Of a stretch of 64,000 bases of DNA, positions 44,776 to 51,699 are shown one piece after another (position 1 is the first letter of the stretch; every line of letters begins with the position of its first letter). The stretch is from Paraburkholderia phenazinium (GTDB lineage: Bacteria > Pseudomonadota > Gammaproteobacteria > Burkholderiales > Burkholderiaceae), in assembly GCF_900100735.1 (NCBI RefSeq), contig NZ_FNCJ01000011.1, forward strand, positions 124,001 to 188,000. The letters are read 5' to 3'. The notes under the pieces were generated by a model. That model had not been told where the DNA came from. It saw only the letters and a program-made list of their open reading frames with translations, and searched no databases. Both the position numbers and the translations under genes were made by a program.

Positions 44776-45825
44776 TTAGGCACTCCTGCGAATCACGAGC
44801 CGGTGTGGCAACAGCACACCGGGGACGTTTGCCAACGGATTGGCCAGGCGCTGCAGCAACAGGCGCGCAGCGGTTTCGCCGAGTTCGCGCATCGGCTGGG
44901 CAATGGTGGTGAGCGGCGGGTCGATCTGGGCGGCGAGCGAGATATCGTCGAAGCCCACCACCGCGACGTCGTCCGGCACCCGCTTGCCGACACTGCGCAA
45001 GCCGTTGATCACGCCGATCGCCAGCGTGTCCGACACGGCGAAGAGCGCGCTGGGCGCGTCGCGTTGCGCCATCAAGAGCGCCGCGGCGGAAGCACCCGCC
45101 TCGTAGTCGAGGCTGTTCAGATTCATGCGCCAACGCTCGTCCGGCGTGATGCCGGCATCGCGCAGCGCGTCGAGATAACCCTGCTGGCGCTGTTTCGCGT
45201 ACAGGTAGGCGACGTCGGAATTGATCAGGCCAATGCGGCGATGCCCGCGCACCAGCAGATGCCGCACCGCATCGCCGGCGGCCCGGTAATTGTCGATGCC
45301 CACATATGGCACGCCGACCGCCGGATCGAACTCGCAGCACGCCACCCACGGCAGCGCGCCGGACTCCTCGGCCAAGGCCTGCTGCACGGTGGCCGGATCG
45401 AGGCAGATCGCGCCGTCCGCGCGGCGCCGCCGCAACAGGTCGAAATAGCTGCGCTCGCGGCCGGGATCGGCGCCGGTGTCGCACAGCAGCATGAAATAGC
45501 CGTGCTGACGGGCGACCCGGTCGATGCCGCGGACGATTTCCGCGTAAAACGGGTTGCCGACGTCCGGCACCATGGTCAGCAGCAGCCGGCTTTCGGCGGT
45601 CCGCAGATTGCGCGCCAGTTCGTTGACGCGGTAGCCGCTCGCGGCCACCGTGGCCAGCACCTTGTCGCGCGTGGCGGGACGCACGTTGGCGTGGCCGTTC
45701 AGCACCCGCGAAACCGTCGCCACCGACACCCCTGCCTGCTCGGCCACACCGGCAATGGAAATGCCGTCCGGCGGGCCGAACTCGGCTCGAGGCGCTGCGG
45801 TTCCGGATTCGCGCAGTCTGGGCAC
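44776..45825 (-). CDS. LacI-family transcriptional regulator of the sugar operon
   Basis: The 349-residue protein has the LacI HTH at about residues 20-45 (SIAGVAEQAGVSVATVSRVLNGHANVRP, with the hinge following). A sugar-binding effector domain follows (LLLTMVPDVGNPFYAEIVRGIDRVA). It heads the operon of ABC importer, isomerase and oxidoreductase. A perfect 18-bp palindrome lies 16 bp upstream of its start, so autorepression with induction by the transported sugar is likely. Confidence 0.92.
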   Translation of the reverse strand: MPRLRESGTAAPRAEFGPPDGISIAGVAEQAGVSVATVSRVLNGHANVRPATRDKVLATVAASGYRVNELARNLRTAESRLLLTMVPDVGNPFYAEIVRGIDRVARQHGYFMLLCDTGADPGRERSYFDLLRRRRADGAICLDPATVQQALAEESGALPWVACCEFDPAVGVPYVGIDNYRAAGDAVRHLLVRGHRRIGLINSDVAYLYAKQRQQGYLDALRDAGITPDERWRMNLNSLDYEAGASAAALLMAQRDAPSALFAVSDTLAIGVINGLRSVGKRVPDDVAVVGFDDISLAAQIDPPLTTIAQPMRELGETAARLLLQRLANPLANVPGVLLPHRLVIRRSA

Positions 45826-45841
45826 GCTCTTCTGTCCCGAA

Positions 45842-45859
45842 AATGTAATCGATTACATT
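45842..45859. promoter_or_regulatory. LacI-type palindromic operator
   Basis: AATGTAATCGATTACATT is a perfect 18-bp palindrome with the central CG and TGTAA-type arms common to LacI-family operators. It is just upstream of the regulator gene and so of the whole operon. Confidence 0.8.
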
Positions 45860-46083
45860 CTTGGGCGATGGCACACCGAATCGCAAGGACCGTCTCGTAG
45901 GGACTAACACGGAGCCGGATTGCGGCACGGCCGGCGTGGGGGCGCCCGCTGCTTATCCCGCTGCTTGCCCCGCGTTCCCGCTTGCCTGCCCGTCTGGGGA
46001 GGGGTTTCACCCGTGGTTTGGTACAATTCCACGGTTGTCCCGACTCCAACGGGTCGCACCTAAACCGAACCGCCGAATCCACC

Positions 46084-46737
46084 ATGAATATCGAGCAAGC
46101 GCGTTTCAACATGATCGAACAGCAGATCCGCCCCTGGGAAGTGCTCGACCAGGACGTGCTGAACCTGCTCTCCATCGTCAAGCGTGAAAATTTCGTCCCT
46201 CCGGTCTACCGCGAACTGTCCTTCGTCGACTTCGAAGTGCCGTTGCCGGCTGGCCAGCACATGCTGGCGCCGCGCGTCGAAGCACGCGTGCTGCAGGAAC
46301 TGGCGGTGAAAAAGCACGAAAGCGTGCTGGAAATCGGCGCGGGCTCGGGTTATATGGCAGCACTGCTCGCGCATCGCTCGCAACACGTGCTGACGGTGGA
46401 TATCGAACCGGAACTGGCTGAACTGGCCAAGGCCAACCTGGCCGCCAACGGCGTGCTGAACGCGGAAGTCGTGACCGGCGACGCGTCGCGCGGCTGGCCC
46501 GCAGCGGCGCCGTACGACGTCATCTGCGTGTCCGGCGGCCTGCCGGTTCTGCCGCAGGAGATCCTCGATCATCTGAAGATCGGCGGCCGTCTGGCAGCGT
46601 TTGTCGGCACCGCGCCGGTCATGAAGGCGCAGATCATCACGCGTATCGACGAGAAGCAATATCGCATCGCCGATGTGTTCGAAACCTACGTCGAGCCGCT
46701 GATCAACGCCGTGCAGCCGCCGCGCTTCAAGTTCTAA
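46084..46737 (+). CDS. pcm: Protein-L-isoaspartate O-methyltransferase family protein
   Basis: The 217-residue protein starts MNIEQARFNMIEQQIRPWEVLD. It has FVPPVYRELSFVDFEVPLPAGQHMLAPRVEARVLQEL and the SAM-binding ESVLEIGAGSGYMAALLA. It repairs isoaspartyl residues, or belongs to the close betaproteobacterial branch of that family. The ATG at 46084 is taken because the family start fits. A TACAAT hexamer at 46021-46026 may be its -10. A rhodanese gene follows 13 bp later. Confidence 0.88.
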   Translation: MNIEQARFNMIEQQIRPWEVLDQDVLNLLSIVKRENFVPPVYRELSFVDFEVPLPAGQHMLAPRVEARVLQELAVKKHESVLEIGAGSGYMAALLAHRSQHVLTVDIEPELAELAKANLAANGVLNAEVVTGDASRGWPAAAPYDVICVSGGLPVLPQEILDHLKIGGRLAAFVGTAPVMKAQIITRIDEKQYRIADVFETYVEPLINAVQPPRFKF

Positions 46738-46750
46738 GGATGTCCCGCTG

Positions 46751-47074
46751 ATGCAAAACCTGACCGCTCCCGCTCTTGCCGAATGGCTGGCCGACAAATC
46801 GCGTCCCGCGCCCGTGCTTCTCGACGTGCGCGAGCCGTGGGAAATCCAGACGGCGTCGATTGCCGGCGCCATCTCGATTCCGATGCGCGAGATTCCGGCC
46901 CGCAGCGAAGAGCTCGACGATGATGTGCAGATTGTTTGCGTGTGCCACCACGGCGCACGCAGCGCGCAAGTCGCAATGTTCCTCGAATCGCGTGGGCATA
47001 AGGACGTGTTCAATCTGCAAGGCGGGATCGATGCGTGGTCGCGCCAGGTGGATCCGGCTGTACCGACGTATTGA
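46751..47074 (+). CDS. Single-domain rhodanese-like sulfurtransferase
   Basis: The 107-residue protein is one rhodanese domain. It has PVLLDVREPWEIQTASIAGAISIPMREIPAR, the active-site loop CVCHHGARSAQVAMFLESRG (catalytic Cys before HHGARS) and VFNLQGGIDAWS at the end. It is co-oriented with and adjacent to pcm. The sulfur donor and acceptor are unknown. Confidence 0.92.
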   Translation: MQNLTAPALAEWLADKSRPAPVLLDVREPWEIQTASIAGAISIPMREIPARSEELDDDVQIVCVCHHGARSAQVAMFLESRGHKDVFNLQGGIDAWSRQVDPAVPTY

Positions 47075-47138
47075 TTCGCGGGTGGGTTTGCTGTCGTGAA
47101 CCCAATCAGCCGGATTGGCAAGAAACGTTGTATCTGAG

Positions 47139-47163
47139 AGCCACCCATGCGGTGGCTTTTTTT
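47139..47163 (+). terminator. Terminator after the rhodanese gene
   Basis: AGCCACC (47139-47145) pairs with GGTGGCT (47151-47157), followed by TTTTTTT. A classic intrinsic terminator. Confidence 0.85.
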
Positions 47164-47194
47164 ATTCCATAGCGAGATTTCGCGTCCCACGTTA

Positions 47195-47204
47195 GGAAGT
47201 TTCC
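47195..47204 (+). promoter_or_regulatory. Conserved GGAA(A/G)TTTC box before the first DUF2844 gene
   Basis: GGAAGTTTCC starts exactly 40 bp before the stem-loop at 47235. The second module has GGAAATTTCT starting exactly 40 bp before its stem-loop. The sequences between differ, so the shared position suggests a promoter or operator element; GGAA-rich -35 boxes occur with ECF sigma factors. Suggestive only. Confidence 0.35.
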
Positions 47205-47234
47205 GGCGGCCCAGTTAGGTAGTTGAAGGCAACA

Positions 47235-47258
47235 TGCTCCGACCCAATTTTCGGAGCA
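47235..47258 (+). promoter_or_regulatory. Shine-Dalgarno-sequestering stem-loop, module 1
   Basis: TGCTCCGA (47235-47242) and TCGGAGCA (47251-47258) form a perfect 8-bp stem with an 8-base loop. The only SD-like GGAG before the ATG at 47264 lies in the right arm (47253-47256), 7 bases from that ATG. If the start is 47264, the hairpin would block ribosome access until melted or bound. Confidence 0.55.
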
Positions 47259-47263
47259 GTCTG

Positions 47264-47746
47264 ATGAGATTCGTGAAGATCGCATTGGCCACAGCGACGC
47301 TGTTGCCGCTCACCTCCCACGCTGTGCTCGGGGGCGCCCCCGCTGCGGGGTCATCCGCTCCGATGTCGCTTCGCGCTACGCAGCAAGCCGCATCGTCCGC
47401 CCCATCACCCTCGGCGTCCGCACCCACGTACTCCACCGCATCCTATTCGGTGCATGAATCGCGTGACGCCGACGGCATCACCGTGCGCGAGTATGTCCTG
47501 CCGAGCAACGTTGTCTTCGCGGTCACCTGGCAAGGCCCAGTGCGACCCGACATGAATGCGCTGCTTGGCAGCTACTTCCCCAACTTCGTCTCCGCGGGCG
47601 AAGAACGCTTGCGCGGCACTGGCACGCTGATCCAGCACAACGGCGAGTTGCAGATCGAGTCGGCCGGCCGCCCTGGAAACTTCTTCGGCGTGGCCTACCT
47701 CCCGCGCCTCATGCCCGCCGATCTTCGTGCCAACAACCTGCAGTAA
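47264..47746 (+). CDS. DUF2844 secreted protein, module 1
   Basis: The 160-residue protein has a signal peptide (MRFVKIALATATLLPLTSHA). A Ser/Ala/Pro-rich linker and a conserved domain follow: GITVREYVLPSNVVFAVTWQ, then GPVRPDMNALLGSYFPNFV. An alternative in-frame ATG at 47234 (MLRPNFRSSL...) is preceded by GAAGG and is also preserved in the paralogue, so the true start is uncertain. Such proteins are encoded just before DUF3443 lipoproteins in Burkholderia-type genomes. The function is unknown; the pairing suggests a partner or chaperone of the DUF3443 product. Confidence 0.8.
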   Translation: MRFVKIALATATLLPLTSHAVLGGAPAAGSSAPMSLRATQQAASSAPSPSASAPTYSTASYSVHESRDADGITVREYVLPSNVVFAVTWQGPVRPDMNALLGSYFPNFVSAGEERLRGTGTLIQHNGELQIESAGRPGNFFGVAYLPRLMPADLRANNLQ

Positions 47747-47777
47747 CGCGCCGCCGCTTTCCCGGAACACAATCAAA

Positions 47778-49109
47778 ATGAAGACGTTGAACAACACCCT
47801 TGGCATCGCGCTACTGAGCGTCAGCGTGGTCCTCTCAGCATGCGGCGGCGGTGGCTCTGGAAACAGCACATCGAACAGTGGCATCAACTGGCCGGCCTCA
47901 GCAAGCTGGCCGGTTACGCCCACGCCGCCGTCGCCGCCCGTCGACGCGAGCAACACGGTGCCGATCGTCGTCGATACCTCGATGGCAGGCGTCAACCAAC
48001 CGTCCGTCACGGTCACGCTGTGCCCGCCGGGAGCCGCCGACAACAGTCAGTGCGTGACGGTGAAGAATATGCTCGTCGATACCGGCTCGGTCGGCGTGCG
48101 TGTTGCGAGCAGCGCACTGCCCTCTGCGCTGAAAGCCCAGTTGTTGACGCAAGCGGGTGCCACCGACGATACAGTCGGCTCCGCGCCGATCGTCCAATGC
48201 GCGCTATTCGCTTCCGGTTACGTGTGGGGACCGGTCAAACGCGCGGATGTCACCATCGGCAGCAAGAAGGCGAGCAATATCCCGATCCAGGTGATCGGCG
48301 ATGGCGGCTATACCACGCCCGCGGACTGTATCTCGCGTGGCGGCCCGAACCTCAGCCCGCTACTCGGCTCCAACGGCAGCCGCGCCTTCAATGGCATTGT
48401 CGGCATCGGCCATTCCGTGCGCGACAGCTCGGCTGCGGTGAAATCGCTGATACCGGCGGGCTACTACTATTGCTCGAGCACAAACTCATGTACCAGCACG
48501 CGCATGCCGCTCGCCAAGCAGGTCATGAACCCGGTCGCGGCTTTCGCTACCAATAACAACGGCACCATCATCCGCCTGCCTGCGTTGCCCGCTGGCGGAC
48601 AGGCCAGCGTGACGGGACAACTGATATTCGGTGTCGGCACGCAGTCGAACAATGCGTTGCCGACCAATCCGAACATTGTGCCAGTGGATGGCAACGGCTT
48701 TTTCACGACGCAGTATCAGGGCCGCGTGATCATCAATAGCGCGATTGACAGCGGTACCAACGGCTACGCCTTCTCGGATTCGACGATTCCCACCACGGGC
48801 GAGTGGTATGCACCGTCGAGCGTGCTTGGCCTGTCGGCAACCATGGAAGCCACCAACGGGACCAGCAAACCCATCATGGTGCCCTTCTCGATCGGCAACG
48901 CGGGCAACGTGATGTCGAGCGGCTACGCTGCGTATGACAACGTCGGCATGTACCTCTCCAGCCTGCCTGTTTACGATGTCATCAGTAACAACATGCTGTC
49001 CGAAGAGGGCTTCCTCTGGGGCCTGCCGTTCTTCTATGGGCGCAGCGTGTACACCGTACTCGAAAACACCAAGGTGGGCTCGCAAGCAGGGCCGTTTGTC
49101 GCGTTTTGA
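47778..49109 (+). CDS. DUF3443 lipoprotein with pepsin-like motifs, module 1
   Basis: The 443-residue lipoprotein has lipobox LSAC with Cys22, followed by a Gly-rich and Pro-rich linker to about residue 58. The globular part has MLVDTGSVGVRV (Asp101), FNGIVGIGHS (around 205-213), SAIDSGTNGYAF (Asp324) and the C-terminal FLWGLPFFYGRSVYTVLEN followed by TKVG. In order and sequence these match the two D-T/S-G active-site motifs, the GILGLG loop and the ILGDxFLRxYYTVFD strand of pepsin-family peptidases. I infer a membrane-anchored aspartic-peptidase fold; activity is unproven. Confidence 0.8.
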   Translation: MKTLNNTLGIALLSVSVVLSACGGGGSGNSTSNSGINWPASASWPVTPTPPSPPVDASNTVPIVVDTSMAGVNQPSVTVTLCPPGAADNSQCVTVKNMLVDTGSVGVRVASSALPSALKAQLLTQAGATDDTVGSAPIVQCALFASGYVWGPVKRADVTIGSKKASNIPIQVIGDGGYTTPADCISRGGPNLSPLLGSNGSRAFNGIVGIGHSVRDSSAAVKSLIPAGYYYCSSTNSCTSTRMPLAKQVMNPVAAFATNNNGTIIRLPALPAGGQASVTGQLIFGVGTQSNNALPTNPNIVPVDGNGFFTTQYQGRVIINSAIDSGTNGYAFSDSTIPTTGEWYAPSSVLGLSATMEATNGTSKPIMVPFSIGNAGNVMSSGYAAYDNVGMYLSSLPVYDVISNNMLSEEGFLWGLPFFYGRSVYTVLENTKVGSQAGPFVAF

Positions 49110-49238
49110 CGGGGGCGGGGTTTGCGATGGCGGGCCGGTGCCGTGGGGTGCCGTCCTGCTTTTGTCGCGAAATTCCACCTAAATCATTACGTCCCTGAGG
49201 ACAGCCCTACCAATGACGGCTTTTCCTGCTGATCACCA

Positions 49239-49248
49239 GGAAATTTCT
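49239..49248 (+). promoter_or_regulatory. Conserved GGAA(A/G)TTTC box before the second DUF2844 gene
   Basis: GGAAATTTCT starts 40 bp before the stem-loop at 49279, the same offset as the equivalent box in module 1. Possible promoter or operator element. Confidence 0.35.
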
Positions 49249-49278
49249 CACGCTTTCCTAAGCAACACGCTGGCAACA

Positions 49279-49301
49279 TGCTCCGACCTATTTTCGGAGC
49301 A
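49279..49301 (+). promoter_or_regulatory. Shine-Dalgarno-sequestering stem-loop, module 2
   Basis: TGCTCCGA (49279-49286) and TCGGAGCA (49294-49301) form the same perfect 8-bp stem as in module 1, here with a 7-base loop. GGAG at 49296-49299 in the right arm is 8 bases before the ATG at 49308. The stem is unchanged while loop and linker have diverged. Confidence 0.55.
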
Positions 49302-49307
49302 AATTTG

Positions 49308-49745
49308 ATGAAGTTTGTAAAGATCGCGCTGGCGATTGCAACGTTGTTGCCGCTGGCTTCCCACGCGGCGCTGGGTGGCGCGCCGGGCGCAGGTTCATCC
49401 GCTCCGAAGGCGGTGCGCTCGATGCTGCAGAATACGGCGGCCTACTCCGTGAACACCTCCGTCAACGCCGACGGCGTCGCCGTGCGCGAGTACACGCTGC
49501 CCAGCAACGTCGTGTTTGCAGTCACGTGGCAAGGTCCGGTGCGCCCGGATATGACCGCGCTGCTCGGCAGCTACTTCCCACGATTTGTCTCCGCGGCTGA
49601 AGCACGCCCCCATGGCATCGGTCCGATGATCGAGCGCAGCAGCGACCTCGTGATCCAGTCTGTTGGCCGTCCCGGCAATCTCTTCGGCAAGGCGTATTTA
49701 CCACGCCTTGTACCGGCAGGCGTCAGCATCGACGATCTGCAGTAA
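49308..49745 (+). CDS. DUF2844 secreted protein, module 2
   Basis: The 145-residue paralogue of the 47.3-kb protein has signal peptide MKFVKIALAIATLLPLASHA and domain GVAVREYTLPSNVVFAVTWQ, then GPVRPDMTALLGSYFPRFV, ending PAGVSIDDLQ. The linker is shorter than in the first copy. The alternative start at 49278 gives MLRPIFGANL before the same signal peptide. The gene is followed by its own DUF3443 partner, so the whole two-gene unit was duplicated in tandem. Confidence 0.8.
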   Translation: MKFVKIALAIATLLPLASHAALGGAPGAGSSAPKAVRSMLQNTAAYSVNTSVNADGVAVREYTLPSNVVFAVTWQGPVRPDMTALLGSYFPRFVSAAEARPHGIGPMIERSSDLVIQSVGRPGNLFGKAYLPRLVPAGVSIDDLQ

Positions 49746-49777
49746 GACGAATTTGCACGTTTGCGGAATACTCGATT

Positions 49778-51250
49778 ATGAAGAAGATTAACAAGACGCT
49801 TTGCTTCGTAGTGCTTGGCGCTAGTGTGGTGGTCACGGCCTGTGGCGGTGGTGGTGGTAGTGACAACAGCGATGCAAATGCGTCGCAAGATAAGGGCGTG
49901 AAGCCTGTGCCGGTTACGCCGAGTCCGAGTCCGGCGCCCGCTCCGAGGCCGGCTCCGGCTCCGACTCCGGTTCCGAGCCCAAGCCCGAGCTCCGACCCGA
50001 CCGCGAATACTGGTTCGGGTTCGGGTTCGGGTTCGACGCCGACTCCGACTCCGACTCCGACTCCGACTCCGACTCCGACTCCGACTCCAACTCCAACTCC
50101 TACGCCGACACCAACTCCGACTCCCGTCACCAACAACACCGTACCGATCATCGTCGATCGCACGTTGAACGGCATCAACAGCCTCTACGTGACTGCCACC
50201 ATTTGCTATCCCGGCATGCAAGGGAGCAGCCAATGCGCGACCGTCGATCACATGCTGCTCGACACCGGCTCCGTCGGCGTCCGCGTTGTAGCCAGCGCGC
50301 TGGGCTCGGCACTCGCATCCCAATTGCCAGCCCAAACCGGCGCCACTAACGACCCGACCGGTAATGCGCCAATCGCACAATGCGCGCAATTCAACTCCGG
50401 TTACACTTGGGGGTCGATCAAACGCGCAGACGTGACAATCGGCAATGAGCTCGCGGGCAATCTGCCGATCCAGGTGATCGGCGACGGAGCGTTTGCCACC
50501 CCGTCGGATTGCATCACAAACGGTGGCCTAAGCCTAAACACGATCAGCGCGCTCGGTGCAAAAGGGGTCATCGGCATCGGTCCGGGCATACGCGACTTTC
50601 CCGCCGCTGCACAAACCACCTTGTCAGCGACCTACTACTACTGCACGTCGTCAGGCTCATGCACCAACACGCGTGTGCCACTCGATACCCAGGTGATGAA
50701 CCCAGTCGCCGGCTTCATGTCGGACAACAACGGCACGATCATCAGCCTGCCCGCGTTGCTGCCGGGCGGTCAATTAACCGCCACTGGGCAATTGACATTC
50801 GGAGTTAGCACCCAGCAGAACAATACGTTGCCGTCCAACGTGAACATCGTGCCGCTCAATCAGAATGGTCTGTTTGCGACCGTGTACAAGGGGCGCACGT
50901 ATAGTTACAGCGCAATCGACAGCGGTTCGAACGTGTACTTCTTCCCTGATGACGGCACGATTCCGACCACGCTCGTCTGGTCGGACAAATGGTATGGGCC
51001 ACCATCGCTGCTCAGCCTGTCGGCAAATCTGAAAGCGAGCAACGGCAGCGGTACACCCGCCACTGCAACGTTCTCGTTGGGCAACGCCACCAATCTGTTG
51101 GCAAGTGGGTACGCAGCCTACGACAGTCTCGGCGCACCGATGTCCGGCGCCTTTATCTGGGGTCTGCCGTTCTTCTATGGCCGCAACGTCTACACCGTGC
51201 TCAACAACGCCAAGGTTGGTTCGCAAACCGGGCCGTTCGTCGCGTTCTAA
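49778..51250 (+). CDS. DUF3443 lipoprotein with pepsin-like motifs and Thr-Pro linker, module 2
   Basis: The 490-residue paralogue has lipobox VTAC (Cys22). A long Pro/Ala/Ser linker follows, then 15 consecutive Thr-Pro pairs (residues 87-116). The globular domain carries MLLDTGSVGVRV (Asp162), GVIGIGPGIRD (263-273), SAIDSGSNVYFF (Asp381) and FIWGLPFFYGRNVYTVLNN followed by AKVG, the same pepsin-like motif order as module 1 with 219 residues between the two aspartates. The extra linker would hold the domain further from the membrane. A 16-bp-stem terminator follows. Confidence 0.82.
   Translation: MKKINKTLCFVVLGASVVVTACGGGGGSDNSDANASQDKGVKPVPVTPSPSPAPAPRPAPAPTPVPSPSPSSDPTANTGSGSGSGSTPTPTPTPTPTPTPTPTPTPTPTPTPTPTPVTNNTVPIIVDRTLNGINSLYVTATICYPGMQGSSQCATVDHMLLDTGSVGVRVVASALGSALASQLPAQTGATNDPTGNAPIAQCAQFNSGYTWGSIKRADVTIGNELAGNLPIQVIGDGAFATPSDCITNGGLSLNTISALGAKGVIGIGPGIRDFPAAAQTTLSATYYYCTSSGSCTNTRVPLDTQVMNPVAGFMSDNNGTIISLPALLPGGQLTATGQLTFGVSTQQNNTLPSNVNIVPLNQNGLFATVYKGRTYSYSAIDSGSNVYFFPDDGTIPTTLVWSDKWYGPPSLLSLSANLKASNGSGTPATATFSLGNATNLLASGYAAYDSLGAPMSGAFIWGLPFFYGRNVYTVLNNAKVGSQTGPFVAF
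50036..50125 (+). repeat. Coding hexanucleotide repeat (Thr-Pro linker)
   Basis: Fifteen six-base units of the ACTCCG type encode Thr-Pro; seven (50042-50083) are identical ACTCCG. Slippage would change linker length without shifting the frame. Confidence 0.9.
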
Positions 51251-51282
51251 ATCGCGACAACACCAAACCAACTGAAACAAGA

Positions 51283-51319
51283 ACAAGAGGCCGGCGCCCG
51301 CAAGGCGCCGGCCTCTTGT
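51283..51319 (+). terminator. Strong hairpin after module 2
   Basis: ACAAGAGGCCGGCGCC (51283-51298) and its exact complement (51304-51319) form a perfect 16-bp stem with a five-base loop. No long T-run follows, but position and stability suit a terminator. Confidence 0.75.
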
Positions 51320-51590
51320 CATTGCGGCGCGCCAACACGCCCCTCTCAAACCGACCTCACCCGGCGCAAATCTCCGCACGCTCATGCACAAACCCGCGGC
51401 GGCAATGCACCGTACCCGCCCGTTGGCGTCCAGGCACGCTTCGTTGCAGCGCGACACGCACCGCAACGAAGCGAAATGCCACAGATTGCACCAGATTCGC
51501 GCACGACCGTCAGATCGCCACCCAATCGCCCGAGTACACCCAGACCGCATCGCAGCACGCGCCACGCCCCTTTCCAGTCAGATTTACCAC
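51320..51590. other. Upstream control region of the urt operon
   Basis: No gene is supported here. TGCACC-AGATT-CGCGCA at 51487-51503 resembles an NtrC site (GCACC-N5-GGTGC type) with one good half and one weak half, about 90 bp before the sigma-54 promoter, a normal enhancer distance. Another TGCACC half-site is at 51406-51411. Both are weak evidence. Confidence 0.35.
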
Positions 51591-51607
51591 TTGGCATGTG
51601 CCTTGCA
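51591..51607 (+). promoter_or_regulatory. Sigma-54 promoter of urtABCD(E)
   Basis: TTGGCATGTGCCTTGCA contains TGGCATG-N4-TTGCA, one mismatch from the sigma-54 consensus TGGCACG-N4-TTGCA, with the required 10 bases between GG and GC. Transcription would start near 51618, about 80 bp before urtA. Urea uptake is commonly nitrogen-regulated, so NtrC activation is expected. Confidence 0.7.
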
Positions 51608-51699
51608 GTAACAGTCGTGCAAGCCATGCAGGACAGCCCTCGTTGGCTGGAAACGACGCCCATAAAACACTCTTCAATCCAATGGCAAGGGGTAGGCAA

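Noticed and set aside
43456..45900. 814-codon open frame on the + strand
   Set aside because: Antisense to the sugar ATPase and LacI genes, which have full motif sets; the translation is compositionally biased and has no recognisable domain.
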